DNA of 64,000 nt. Origin: Sporosarcina gallistercoris (GTDB lineage: Bacteria; Bacillota; Bacilli; Bacillales_A; Planococcaceae). A program made the position numbers and the translations under genes. Each line of letters opens with the position of its first letter. Positions within the stretch are counted from its first letter, which is position 1. Shown one piece after another: positions 1 through 7,760 of this stretch. Under the pieces are notes generated by a model, which was not told where the DNA came from, did no database searches, and saw only the letters and a list, made by a program, of their open reading frames with translations. Where the stretch lies: assembly GCF_014836415.1 (NCBI RefSeq), contig NZ_JACSQY010000013.1, forward strand, positions 1 through 64,000, read 5' to 3'.

Positions 1-26
1 TCTAAATCACTGGAGGTGTAGATTTT

Positions 27-335
27 ATGAAAGAATTTAATTATCATATTCTCGTTGCTATCGTAAATGTTATACTATTGGGATTTATATGTCTTTTTTT
101 GCTAATCGCTAGTTTTAGTGTTAGCGCACCTATAGATGATCCTATCGATAAAGTATCTCGAAACATTTCTACTGGTTTTATGTTCGTCTTGTGGGCAGTT
201 AATTATTGGCTCCAATACAAATCCAAGAAGAAAAAATGGTATCTGCCATTAGCTGGAGCTGTTCTTTACGTCGCCATCGTTTTTATTGCCTTGGGATATG
301 TTTCCCCATTCCTACGCGAGTTGCTTATTAAATAA
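27..335 (+). CDS. Small multi-pass membrane protein, unknown function
   Basis: A 102-residue protein that I do not recognise. Three hydrophobic segments are visible (about residues 8-32, 48-62 and 71-96), with a basic loop (KSKKKK) between the second and third, so it should be an integral membrane protein with short loops. A GGAGGTG ribosome binding site sits at a normal distance before the ATG, which supports it as a real gene. Its stop codon overlaps by a few bases the end of a decayed reading frame on the opposite strand. No enzymatic motif is visible. Confidence 0.6.
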   Translation: MKEFNYHILVAIVNVILLGFICLFLLIASFSVSAPIDDPIDKVSRNISTGFMFVLWAVNYWLQYKSKKKKWYLPLAGAVLYVAIVFIALGYVSPFLRELLIK

Positions 336-519
336 GTCCGCAATCATTCATAAATGCGTCATATCTGATCCCGGCACGGATTGTAGTATCTCCAGGCCCT
401 TTTAATCCATCCATACAGTTTAGCAAATTTTTATGAGCAGTACATCTTGGTTTTTGATTTGGTCCTTGCATTTGATTATCGTGTACTGAATTTTTAATTC
501 CTCTACGGTTTATTCTATG
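328..519 (-). pseudogene. Gene remnant, C-terminal fragment of an unknown protein
   Basis: On the minus strand a frame stays open from 519 to a stop at 328. It reads like genuine protein rather than random sequence: segments such as HDNQMQGPNQKPRCTAHKN and GPGDTTIRAGIRYDAFMND are rich in Gly, Pro, Cys and charged residues in a non-repetitive way. There is no ribosome binding site, and the only internal ATG (469-471) would give 47 residues. The frame begins just where the neighbouring minus-strand frame (510-785) ends, so both may be pieces of one decayed gene or of two adjacent ones. I cannot name the family. Confidence 0.4.
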
Positions 520-785
520 TTAAGTTCCCCATTCACATATTCCTGGACAATAACGTTAACATCGTTTTGCATCAAAACCTGTACAACTTCTGCAGTATTT
601 GTTTGATAATCTAACTTTGCTTCATATTGTTTTAAAATCACTTGGTCCTTGTCATCAAAGTCTAAGAGCTTATTCGTTTCTGTAACAGTACTTTCTTCAA
701 ATAAATGTGTAACCTTTACAATATCAGCTTTCTCCGGTTCAATAAGGTTTAATTCATTTAAAATATACGTGGATGTACTTCGCAA
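510..785 (-). pseudogene. Probable 5'-truncated hypothetical gene
   Basis: A 91-residue acidic frame. Its first possible start is a TTG at 785 with no clear ribosome binding site. The same frame stays open upstream to a stop at about 843 and continues to look like protein there (NTLNIDLSKAFLRSTS), so the apparent start lies inside a longer coding tract that has lost its beginning. Residues 25-70 are rich in Glu, Asp, Lys and Thr and predict as soluble helix and strand. No family is recognised. A truncated pseudogene is the simplest reading; a short functional gene with a TTG start cannot be excluded. Confidence 0.4.
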
Positions 786-889
786 AAACGCTTTGGATAG
801 GTCAATATTGAGAGTATTGTGCCACTGCCAAGAAACAGATTAAGTAAAAAGGTGATTAATGGTGCTTACGCTTTGCTAAGGAGGAACTT

Positions 890-1546
890 ATGAAAACTCA
901 CTATTATTTAGGTTGGTTTAGCACTTTTTTTCCGGAGAATCTCGGCAGGGTGTTACAGGAGGATATAACTGATCGACAATCGCTTGCTATGATTAGCGCG
1001 AATCCATTCTTTGATGAAGAAGATGGTACTACTGAACGTTCATGGCTTGACCACTCCGGCATTATGTTTGATGAATATCATTTAATTAATCATAGGATAC
1101 CGAAGGAAGATGCCCAGAAGTTGATTCAAAATGCTTCAGTCATTTTTTTATTGGGTGGGGATACCATTAAACAAAATGATTTTTTGATGGCGTATGGATT
1201 ATCAGACTTGATTAAGAAAAGTCGCGCCGTGGTGATGGGAGCAAGCGCTGGTGCGATCAACATGTCTTCTAAATGGTTATGCTCGAAAAACTTTGGATAT
1301 GAAGTTGAAATAAGCTCTATTTATGATGGGATTGGCCTTGACAACTTCTCCGTCCTGTCTCATTTTGATCTTGAAAATAACATCAGTCTTGTTCAAAGTG
1401 AACTGGCTCCCTTATCGGAAGAACTGAATATTTACGCATCGAATAAGGATTGCGCCATACGTACTAAAGGTGACATAATCGACATTTTCGGCAAAGTATA
1501 TTTAATTTCCCACTCAAAAATTCAAAAGTTGGATGAGACTCTCTAG
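890..1546 (+). CDS. Peptidase S51 / dipeptidase E-like protein
   Basis: A 218-residue protein of the peptidase S51 (class I glutamine-amidotransferase-like) fold. The nucleophile elbow is visible as MGASAGAINMS (about residues 117-127), with the Ser of GASAG as the expected catalytic nucleophile. The strand VIFLLGGDT at about residues 84-92 matches the glycine-rich turn of the family. Members cleave Asp-X dipeptides (PepE) or cyanophycin-derived peptides; which substrate applies here cannot be told. It is cytosolic, since no signal peptide is visible. The start is set by AAGGAGGAA 8 bases upstream. It stands alone among unrelated small genes. Confidence 0.75.
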   Translation: MKTHYYLGWFSTFFPENLGRVLQEDITDRQSLAMISANPFFDEEDGTTERSWLDHSGIMFDEYHLINHRIPKEDAQKLIQNASVIFLLGGDTIKQNDFLMAYGLSDLIKKSRAVVMGASAGAINMSSKWLCSKNFGYEVEISSIYDGIGLDNFSVLSHFDLENNISLVQSELAPLSEELNIYASNKDCAIRTKGDIIDIFGKVYLISHSKIQKLDETL

Positions 1547-1662
1547 TCGTTGTAAATTGCTATTGAGTAATTAAGTTCATTTCTTTTTGCAAAGCTTCAA
1601 TTTTAATTTAGTGAAGAAACGTAGTCTGTTTCTTTGTTATACGGAAAACATAGTTATGTAGT

Positions 1663-2336
1663 ATGGTTGTCAGTAATATGGGATGGAAGTGCCCAGCTAT
1701 TTATGAGGTAAATGAAGACTTAAAGAATTAATTGATCACAATGGAAATTTTAAATTACAAGACGATAACTTACCAAAATGGGGTGCTGAGTACTTGAAGA
1801 CGGTATTTCTTCTTAGTTACGGATGCGATCTGGATCATAGTAATATTGACTTTCTAGTTAAAGAACGCTTAATGCCTTTCGCAATAACACAGGAAAATAA
1901 AATGAACAAAAGAAATTCAAAGCAGTTAACGGTTCGTTTGATGTATGATGTTTTTGATATAAATTGGAACAAGCATATAGACAATAAATATTACCTGAAT
2001 GAATTTTTCATTAGTGAAGCACATCTTCTAGCATTTGAATATTCCCTTTCAAAATTAAAAGGGTACTATATTCGATGCCGGCCAAATGCCCGCGGACATT
2101 ATGATCTTACCCTCAATGGGAATCAATATTCTACACGAGTCTATCAAGAGCTTGCAGGGGACCACGAGTTGTTCTTTATTGACGAAGAGGCAACTCATAA
2201 TATAAGTTTGAGAAAATTAAACAACAAACTTCCAAGTAAACTTCAATGGCTTATGTTACCTAAAGATATAGAAACAATAGAAAGAGAATCTGCCATTCAT
2301 GATTGGCTACAAACAGTTCTTAAATATATAGGTTAA
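1663..2336 (+). pseudogene. Hypothetical gene split by an apparent frameshift
   Basis: The longest intact frame (1794-2336) needs a TTG start with a poor ribosome binding site, but protein-like sequence continues upstream of it in the same frame (KLQDDNLPKWGAEYLK). A second frame from ATG 1663 or 1678 reads MGWKCPAIYEVNEDLK and then hits a stop at 1729-1731. Shifting frame at the A-run at 1722-1724 joins EVNEDLK to LKELIDHNGNFKL without a stop, so a single missing A near 1723 would restore one protein of about 224 residues. The product is not recognised; it has no signal peptide or membrane segment. Either the gene is broken, or translation starts at TTG 1794 and yields 180 residues. Confidence 0.5.
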
Positions 2337-2363
2337 CCAGCAATGAGAGTGAGGAGAATGTGG

Positions 2364-2783
2364 ATGGAACGCTGCATATTCTGTGAGATTGTCCATAAAA
2401 AAGTTGAAGCTTATATCATTTATGAAAATGAGCATGTGTGTTGCTTCTTAGATAAATTCCCAATAAATCTTGGACATCTGTTAATAGTTCCTAAAACGCA
2501 TTATCAAGAGTTCAACGACGTCGATAAAACTAGTTTGAATGAAGTTATTAATTTGGCTCAAAAGATGTCGAAAGCATTGGAAACTATTTTCCTCACAGAT
2601 GGTATAACTATTTTACAAGAAAACGGAATATTCAAAGATGTGAATCACTATCATATGCATGTAATTCCAAGGTATAAAGGCGATGGTTTTTATTTGGTGG
2701 AACCTGAAAATGCAGTGAAGCCGGAAGACTTTATGGAGATGATGATAAACATGCAGGCGTATCTTCATAAAGAAGAATGTTGA
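2364..2783 (+). CDS. HIT family protein (nucleotide hydrolase/transferase)
   Basis: A histidine-triad protein. The catalytic motif is seen as NHYHMHVIPR (H-x-H-x-H) near residues 94-103, and an N-terminal CIFC pair suggests a structural zinc site as in Hint-like members. Family proteins hydrolyse or transfer nucleoside monophosphates from phosphoramidates or dinucleoside polyphosphates in the cytosol. The first ATG of the frame (2343) lacks a ribosome binding site, whereas AGGAG at 2352-2356 lies seven bases before ATG 2364, giving a 139-residue product starting MERCIFC. Exact substrate is unknown. Confidence 0.85.
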   Translation: MERCIFCEIVHKKVEAYIIYENEHVCCFLDKFPINLGHLLIVPKTHYQEFNDVDKTSLNEVINLAQKMSKALETIFLTDGITILQENGIFKDVNHYHMHVIPRYKGDGFYLVEPENAVKPEDFMEMMINMQAYLHKEEC

Positions 2784-2892
2784 TTATTTTAAAAAAACTA
2801 TACAAGGAAAGAAATTGTATTTACGCACGCAGATTAGGTAATTCACCGTACTGGCGAATTCATTCAACACTGTTAAAGAAGGAGAGTATCCA

Positions 2893-3546
2893 ATGTTACA
2901 AGCACTGATTTTTGATATGGATGGGACTCTATTTCAAACGGACAAAATTTTAGAATTATCACTTGAGGATACGTTTAATCACCTACGGCATCAAAATAGA
3001 TGGAATACAATAACCCCTCTCAATAAATTTCGCGAAATTATGGGCGTACCTTTACCAAAAGTGTGGGAAACTTTGTTGCCTGATCATTCTCTCGCAGAGA
3101 GAGAACAAACGGATGCTTATTTTCTAGAAAGATTAATTGAAAACATTACACGTGGGAAAGGCGCTTTATATCCTAATGTGATAGAGATTTTCAGTTATTT
3201 AAAAAAGAATAATTGCTCAATTTATATAGCGAGTAATGGCTTAACCGAATATTTGAATGCAATTGTGAGTTATTATGAATTGGATATTTGGGTTACAGAA
3301 ACGTTTAGTATTCAACAAATACAAACGTTGGACAAAGGTGATTTGGTTAAAACAATACTAAACAAATACGATTTTCAGAGCGCTGCGGTAGTAGGAGATC
3401 GCCTCTCTGATTTTTACGCGGCTAGAGATAACGGCTTAACGTCAATCGGTTGCAATTTTGATTTTGCGCAAGAAGAGGAATTGGCTATGGCTGATTTTGT
3501 AATCGATGATTTAGGTGAACTGAAAACAATAGTACACGATTTTTAA
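2893..3546 (+). CDS. HAD-superfamily hydrolase, phosphoglycolate phosphatase-like
   Basis: A 217-residue haloacid-dehalogenase phosphatase. Motif I is FDMDGTLF at residues 7-14, with the first Asp as nucleophile and the second as acid/base. Motif II is the Ser of IASNG near residue 115, motif III the Lys around residue 150 (LDKGDLV), and motif IV VVGDRLSDFYAA near residue 165. The insert between motifs I and II is helical, which fits a C1-type cap as in phosphoglycolate phosphatase and pyrophosphatase PpaX. Physiological substrate is not predictable from sequence. AAGGAGAG precedes the ATG at good spacing. Single gene, soluble. Confidence 0.8.
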   Translation: MLQALIFDMDGTLFQTDKILELSLEDTFNHLRHQNRWNTITPLNKFREIMGVPLPKVWETLLPDHSLAEREQTDAYFLERLIENITRGKGALYPNVIEIFSYLKKNNCSIYIASNGLTEYLNAIVSYYELDIWVTETFSIQQIQTLDKGDLVKTILNKYDFQSAAVVGDRLSDFYAARDNGLTSIGCNFDFAQEEELAMADFVIDDLGELKTIVHDF

Positions 3547-3658
3547 ATAGGTCAAGTCGCTCTAAATTCTACTTTGTCAGGGTTGCAATTTCAGGCACGA
3601 GCTTTTGTTACAAAGATACTTTCGAAATCTTTCCATACTGCGCTTAGGAGGTTGCTAA

Positions 3659-4111
3659 TTGGAAATCGCTAGTAAGAGTAATTTTAAATTTCTCGACTTT
3701 CTGTATGTAACTGAAACTGAGATGGATGACTATCATAGATTGGCTGGTTCTTACGCCGTTATCAAGTGTGACGATCAGTATCTTCTTTGTTATAACACGT
3801 GGAGAAAACAATGGGAATTACCTGCTGGCCAAAGGGAGGAGGATGAGACGCCAAAAGAGTGTGCAATAAGAGAACTTTTCGAAGAAACTGGTCAAATTGT
3901 TGCGGAACTAGAATTTAAAGGCTTGCTCAAAGTAAAGCACTTGCTCTCTGGTGAACTAAAATATAATCCAGTTTATTTTTCTACTATCGAAAAGCTTTTG
4001 CCTTTCCAAACTAATTGCGAGACTTCTGAAATTAGGTTATGGGACTTGAGAGAACCGCTGAGTTGTATAGATGAAGTGGACTTGAAATTTTTGACTACAT
4101 GGAGTGAATGA
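3659..4111 (+). CDS. NUDIX hydrolase
   Basis: A 150-residue Nudix protein. The full Nudix box G-x5-E-x7-RE-U-x-EE-x-G-U is present, beginning AGQREEDETPKECAI and ending RELFEETGQI (about residues 57-80), so the Mg2+-dependent pyrophosphohydrolase centre is intact. Members cleave nucleoside diphosphate-linked compounds; no substrate can be assigned. The start is a TTG at 3659 because AGGAGG lies exactly seven bases upstream, while no ATG fits the frame. It is followed after about 80 bases by a GNAT gene on the same strand. Confidence 0.85.
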   Translation: MEIASKSNFKFLDFLYVTETEMDDYHRLAGSYAVIKCDDQYLLCYNTWRKQWELPAGQREEDETPKECAIRELFEETGQIVAELEFKGLLKVKHLLSGELKYNPVYFSTIEKLLPFQTNCETSEIRLWDLREPLSCIDEVDLKFLTTWSE

Positions 4112-4192
4112 ATTCTCGAGTTCTCGATGGGAAACAGGGAGACAGGGAAACAGGCTATTTTATTTATTCTACTCTTACACTGACGAAATAAC

Positions 4193-5080
4193 ATGAATTG
4201 GGTGATTCTCATTAACCAGACTGTTGAAAAGGCAAGAAATCTCAAAGAATTATCTCTATTTTTAGCTCATATGAATAACCAGCCTGAATCCCACGTCGGG
4301 TATTGCGGGGAAAGTGAAGCTTCAATTTGTGAGGCTCTTGAAGAAGATTTCCTCACTGAAAATGGAGATCTCAATTTTTACATATCCAGGGCAACTACCG
4401 GCGAAATCATTGCAGCTATTGGCGTGGATATCGATGAAACCAGTGCAGAGGTTTGGGGGCCGTTCAACAAATCCTCTTCTTTACCTTTGCAACTCGAATT
4501 ATGGAACGCACTATTAATAGAGTATCCCGAAGTTCGCGAATTTCAATTCTTTATCAATCAGGAAAACACCTTGCAACAATCTTTCATGGAGGAAATAAAA
4601 GCAAAGGAATCAGACGAACATCTAGTCTTGGAAATAAGAAGAGAAAATTTTACCGCAGTATTAGATAGACGTAGTAATCCATTTGTACAAAGTGATTTTG
4701 ATGAATTCGAAAAATTGCACAATGAATTGTTTCCTAACACATACTATGATGCATCTACAATTGTTGGAAGGATTAACCGGTCCAACGTTTTAATAATCCT
4801 AAGAGGGCATTCAAATGAGCTTCAAGGTTATGCTTATTTTGAAGTCGATGCAGAAACAGCGGAGGCTTCGTTGGAGTACATCGGGATTTCCGTTGCCTCT
4901 AGAAATCAGGGGCTGGGCACTCTATTGTTGAAGGAAGCATTGACTGAGATGTTCTCGCATCCACGAATTGAAATTATTCAATTGACAGTAGAAGATACTA
5001 ATAATCAAGCGCATACCGTTTATAGGAGAGCTGGATTTGAACAAAAACATACGTTAATCAGCTATCGTTTTTACCGATAG
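4193..5080 (+). CDS. GNAT acetyltransferase, probably two tandem GNAT domains
   Basis: A 295-residue protein. The C-terminal half (about residues 155-295) is a clear GNAT domain, with the acetyl-CoA loop RNQGLGTLLLKEAL near residues 240-253 and a typical AHTVYRRAGFE ending. The N-terminal half has GNAT-like strand order but no convincing acetyl-CoA loop, so it may be a degenerate copy. Such double-domain enzymes acetylate small molecules, peptides or antibiotics; the target is unknown. No good ribosome binding site precedes ATG 4193, so the start is uncertain; ATG 4271 is an alternative. Confidence 0.75.
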   Translation: MNWVILINQTVEKARNLKELSLFLAHMNNQPESHVGYCGESEASICEALEEDFLTENGDLNFYISRATTGEIIAAIGVDIDETSAEVWGPFNKSSSLPLQLELWNALLIEYPEVREFQFFINQENTLQQSFMEEIKAKESDEHLVLEIRRENFTAVLDRRSNPFVQSDFDEFEKLHNELFPNTYYDASTIVGRINRSNVLIILRGHSNELQGYAYFEVDAETAEASLEYIGISVASRNQGLGTLLLKEALTEMFSHPRIEIIQLTVEDTNNQAHTVYRRAGFEQKHTLISYRFYR

Positions 5081-5185
5081 AGTGTGCTCTTTCTGTAACT
5101 GCAAGAAAATTTTATTACACACAGCTTCTTTTCAGTATCATTCTATTAGTGTGACGGATAATCTTATGGAATAGGCGGATGACCT

Positions 5186-6085
5186 ATGAAAAAAACAACA
5201 GTTACCACCCTTGTGCTTTCTTTTGCATTTTATTCCGTTTTCTTGTCACTCTATCTATTCGATTTTATTGAAGAAACTGGTTTTTTAGCGATCCTGTTTC
5301 TCAGCATACTTCTGTTAGGCATTCTTTTTTGGGGTGCGCGCAAGAAACACGTTGTAAAAAGAAGTTTGGGTACTTCTATCGTTGTTCTCAGTTTATTGTT
5401 TACGTATGAATTCACACTTCTTTTTTACCTTTCGGCACCTTCCTACATCTCGTCTAATTATGTTCCTCCTACTGAATCAGTAGCGGGTTCTGGAATCTTT
5501 TCCGTCGGCGTAGGTGAATTTGAGTTCGGAGAGGATGAAAAAATGGATAAGAAGTCTATTAATCAATTACTGACTGAGCAAGGGGTAGATGTGCTTTCTA
5601 TAGTTGCAATAGATAACAGGATCATCTACGGAGTAAAAACCAGACAGCTACTAACATGGCTCCATCTCAGAAAAGAACATACTCCAAAAGAGATGGTGGA
5701 AACGGTAGAAGATTATTTAGGAACCCAAGAAGGCTGGCTGACTCAATGGGATCGCTCTACAAATGGTGGAGATTCCGCAGGTCTCAGTTTGGCCCTGTCC
5801 GGCCTTTATAAGAAAGGTTATCTAAAAACCGAGGTGCCTATTGCTGTTACTGGAGGCATCACTAAAAATGGAGTAGTGACCAAAGTAGGATCCATTAAGG
5901 AAAAGTTGCAAATCATTGAAAAAGCAGGATTCTCCAATGCATTAATGCCAACTAAGAATAAACGAGAAGTGAAGTCACTCCAAAAGAAACTGAATTCTAA
6001 GATTTCTATATTCTACGTAGCTAATGTGAAAGAAGCCGAACTAAAAATCGAGGAATTGAATGGGGAACATAAGGATAGTCAATAA
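5186..6085 (+). CDS. Membrane-anchored protease with Lon-type (S16) domain
   Basis: A 299-residue protein. Three hydrophobic helices occupy residues 5-90, followed by an extracytoplasmic or cytoplasmic domain that ends in a Lon-type S16 proteolytic domain. The catalytic Ser is in GGDSAGLSLALSG (about residues 196-208) and the partner Lys in KVGSIKEKL (about residues 231-239), so the Ser-Lys dyad is preserved. It lacks the AAA+ module of Lon and the PDZ domain of the YlbL family is not evident, so it resembles an ATP-independent membrane S16 protease. Its substrate is unknown. It is a single gene. Confidence 0.7.
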   Translation: MKKTTVTTLVLSFAFYSVFLSLYLFDFIEETGFLAILFLSILLLGILFWGARKKHVVKRSLGTSIVVLSLLFTYEFTLLFYLSAPSYISSNYVPPTESVAGSGIFSVGVGEFEFGEDEKMDKKSINQLLTEQGVDVLSIVAIDNRIIYGVKTRQLLTWLHLRKEHTPKEMVETVEDYLGTQEGWLTQWDRSTNGGDSAGLSLALSGLYKKGYLKTEVPIAVTGGITKNGVVTKVGSIKEKLQIIEKAGFSNALMPTKNKREVKSLQKKLNSKISIFYVANVKEAELKIEELNGEHKDSQ

Positions 6086-6306
6086 TCTGTCATTTCGCTA
6101 TGTCAGGTATGTTCGTTTTTCTGCAAATCAATGTACGATAAAAAAAACAGGGTTCCATTTAACTTGCTCGTATTAAATTGCAGGGAAGGTATTAAAAGTG
6201 CTTATTTAATGGCTTTTATTTTATCCCTATTTACTTTTCAGCGTTATATAGGATTGTAAATCAACACTGTGGGATTCAATTTTCTGCTTGTGTCCCATGC
6301 AACCTG
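6086..6306. other. Intergenic stretch without a recognisable gene
   Basis: AT-rich spacer between the converging protease and symporter genes. I see no open frame with a ribosome binding site, no tRNA-like fold and no repeat here; the bidirectional terminator lies at its right end. Confidence 0.5.
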
Positions 6307-6358
6307 CAAAAAAAACTGCTCCAGAGTCAATTCATGACTTTGGGGCAGTCCTTTTTCA
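6307..6358 (-). terminator. Rho-independent terminator of the symporter gene
   Basis: On the minus strand the stem CTGCCCCAAAGTCA / TGACTCTGGAGCAG (two G-T pairs) with a short loop is followed by a run of eight T. The plus strand also has a T-rich tail, so it may serve both directions. Confidence 0.8.
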
Positions 6359-6394
6359 CGTTCTCTTATTGTGCGTGCGATGGTGTGTTGCTGT

Positions 6395-7627
6395 TCAAGT
6401 CGTCACGCGTTTCTTTTCCGAACTGTCCACGACTACTGCGCCGACGATATCGCCGACAACGTTCGAAGCCGTTCCGCCCATACCGATGAGCGCATCGACA
6501 CCCGCGATGAGTGCGACGATTTCAAGGGGAAGGCCAAACATCGACAATACAGCTGCCAGCGTCACTAGTCCTGCTGCAGGAACGCCTGCGGTTCCGATCG
6601 ATAAGAGCGTCCCGATAATCACAATTATGAAAAAGTGCGATACGGAAAGATCGAGATTTGTGATATTCGCAGCAAATACGATGGATACACCCATTCGAAG
6701 GGCACCGCCATCCGAATTGAATACCGCTCCGAGAGGGAGGGCGAAGTTTGCTGTCCGCTCAGATACTCCTGCTTTTTGTGCTGCTTTAATGGCAATCGGC
6801 AGGGAGGCGATACTACTCGATGTGAAAAATGCTGTTGTATACGCTTCTTTCGTTGACTTGAAGAAATTCATGACGGAATTCCCAGACAAACGGATGAACC
6901 CCGTGTATACGAAGACCCATAGAAGAATAACTCCGAGATAAAATACGGCCGTGAATGTGAGCAGCGACTTGAAGGTTTCCCATCCTTGGCTGCCGAACGC
7001 AGTGGCACTGATTGCAAAGACACCGATTGGTGCATACAGCAAGACGCCCGTAAGGAGTTTTGAAAACATTTCTTTCAATGCAATGATCACTTTGTCCAAT
7101 AATAGCCCGTGTTTTTGCATTTCCTGATCGGTTGAGAACTTCATTGCTGAGATGGCAAGTCCAATAATGACTGCCAAGAAAATAATCCCCATGACATTAC
7201 CGCCTGAAAAGGCTTCAAACATATTGGCAGGCACCATTTGCAGCAAAACATCCGAGAAGTTCGGGGCTGCGGGTGTGTCCACTTTTGTATCGGGAAGCGT
7301 CAAATACTGACCTGGTTGGAACATTAGGGCGAGCCCTACACCGATTCCCACTGCAGCTGCAGTGGTCGCCGTATAATAGAGTATGAGTTTCCAGCCCATG
7401 CGTCCGAGTTGTTTCATGCTCATCTGATTGACAGCAAGTACTACCGTCAAAAAGATTACGGGGATGGCGACAAGGCTAAGTAAGTTGATGAGTAATGTCC
7501 CCAGCGGTTGGAATAAAGCCATTTCTTGTCCGAATACGAGACCGCTCGCAATTCCTGCAATGAATCCGATGGACATTTTTAAAACGAATGAACTGTCGCG
7601 ATAACCGCTCCATATTTTCGATAACAT
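6395..7627 (-). CDS. Dicarboxylate/amino acid:cation symporter (DAACS family)
   Basis: A polytopic permease of about 410 residues of the SDF/DAACS family, which imports glutamate, aspartate, C4-dicarboxylates or cystine with Na+ or H+. Family signatures seen are the serine-rich hairpin SSSIASLPIAIKAA and the substrate/cation site NSDGGALRMGVS in the C-terminal half, plus eight or more hydrophobic segments. The substrate cannot be fixed; the canonical NMDGT is changed to NSDGG. The frame opens at 7645, but AGGAG with seven-base spacing favours ATG 7627 (MLSKIWSG). It is transcribed alone and convergent to the protease gene. Confidence 0.85.
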   Translation of the reverse strand: MLSKIWSGYRDSSFVLKMSIGFIAGIASGLVFGQEMALFQPLGTLLINLLSLVAIPVIFLTVVLAVNQMSMKQLGRMGWKLILYYTATTAAAVGIGVGLALMFQPGQYLTLPDTKVDTPAAPNFSDVLLQMVPANMFEAFSGGNVMGIIFLAVIIGLAISAMKFSTDQEMQKHGLLLDKVIIALKEMFSKLLTGVLLYAPIGVFAISATAFGSQGWETFKSLLTFTAVFYLGVILLWVFVYTGFIRLSGNSVMNFFKSTKEAYTTAFFTSSSIASLPIAIKAAQKAGVSERTANFALPLGAVFNSDGGALRMGVSIVFAANITNLDLSVSHFFIIVIIGTLLSIGTAGVPAAGLVTLAAVLSMFGLPLEIVALIAGVDALIGMGGTASNVVGDIVGAVVVDSSEKKRVTT

Positions 7628-7727
7628 CGATTTTCTCCTATTCATATGTAATGATTCCTTATTTAGCGAAGTTTACCTCTCGTTGAAGTTTTGGTCAATT
7701 TCTTTGCTTCGTTTTAGTTGAAAGTCA

Positions 7728-7760
7728 AAATACCGCTTCCTTAAGAGGAAACGGTATTTC
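7728..7760 (-). terminator. Terminator of the efeOBU operon
   Basis: Inverted repeat AAATACCG-TTCCT / AGGAA-CGGTATTT that includes the efeU stop codon. On the minus strand it ends in a short T-rich run, as expected at the end of the operon. Confidence 0.7.

Noticed and set aside
4127..4152. Short repeat GGGAAACAGG / GGGAGACAGG
   Set aside because: Only two to three imperfect copies over 26 bases; likely chance or minor slippage.
6288..6941. Long plus-strand open frame opposite the symporter gene
   Set aside because: It is the antisense shadow of a clear SDF permease; it has no ribosome binding site and covers the terminator.
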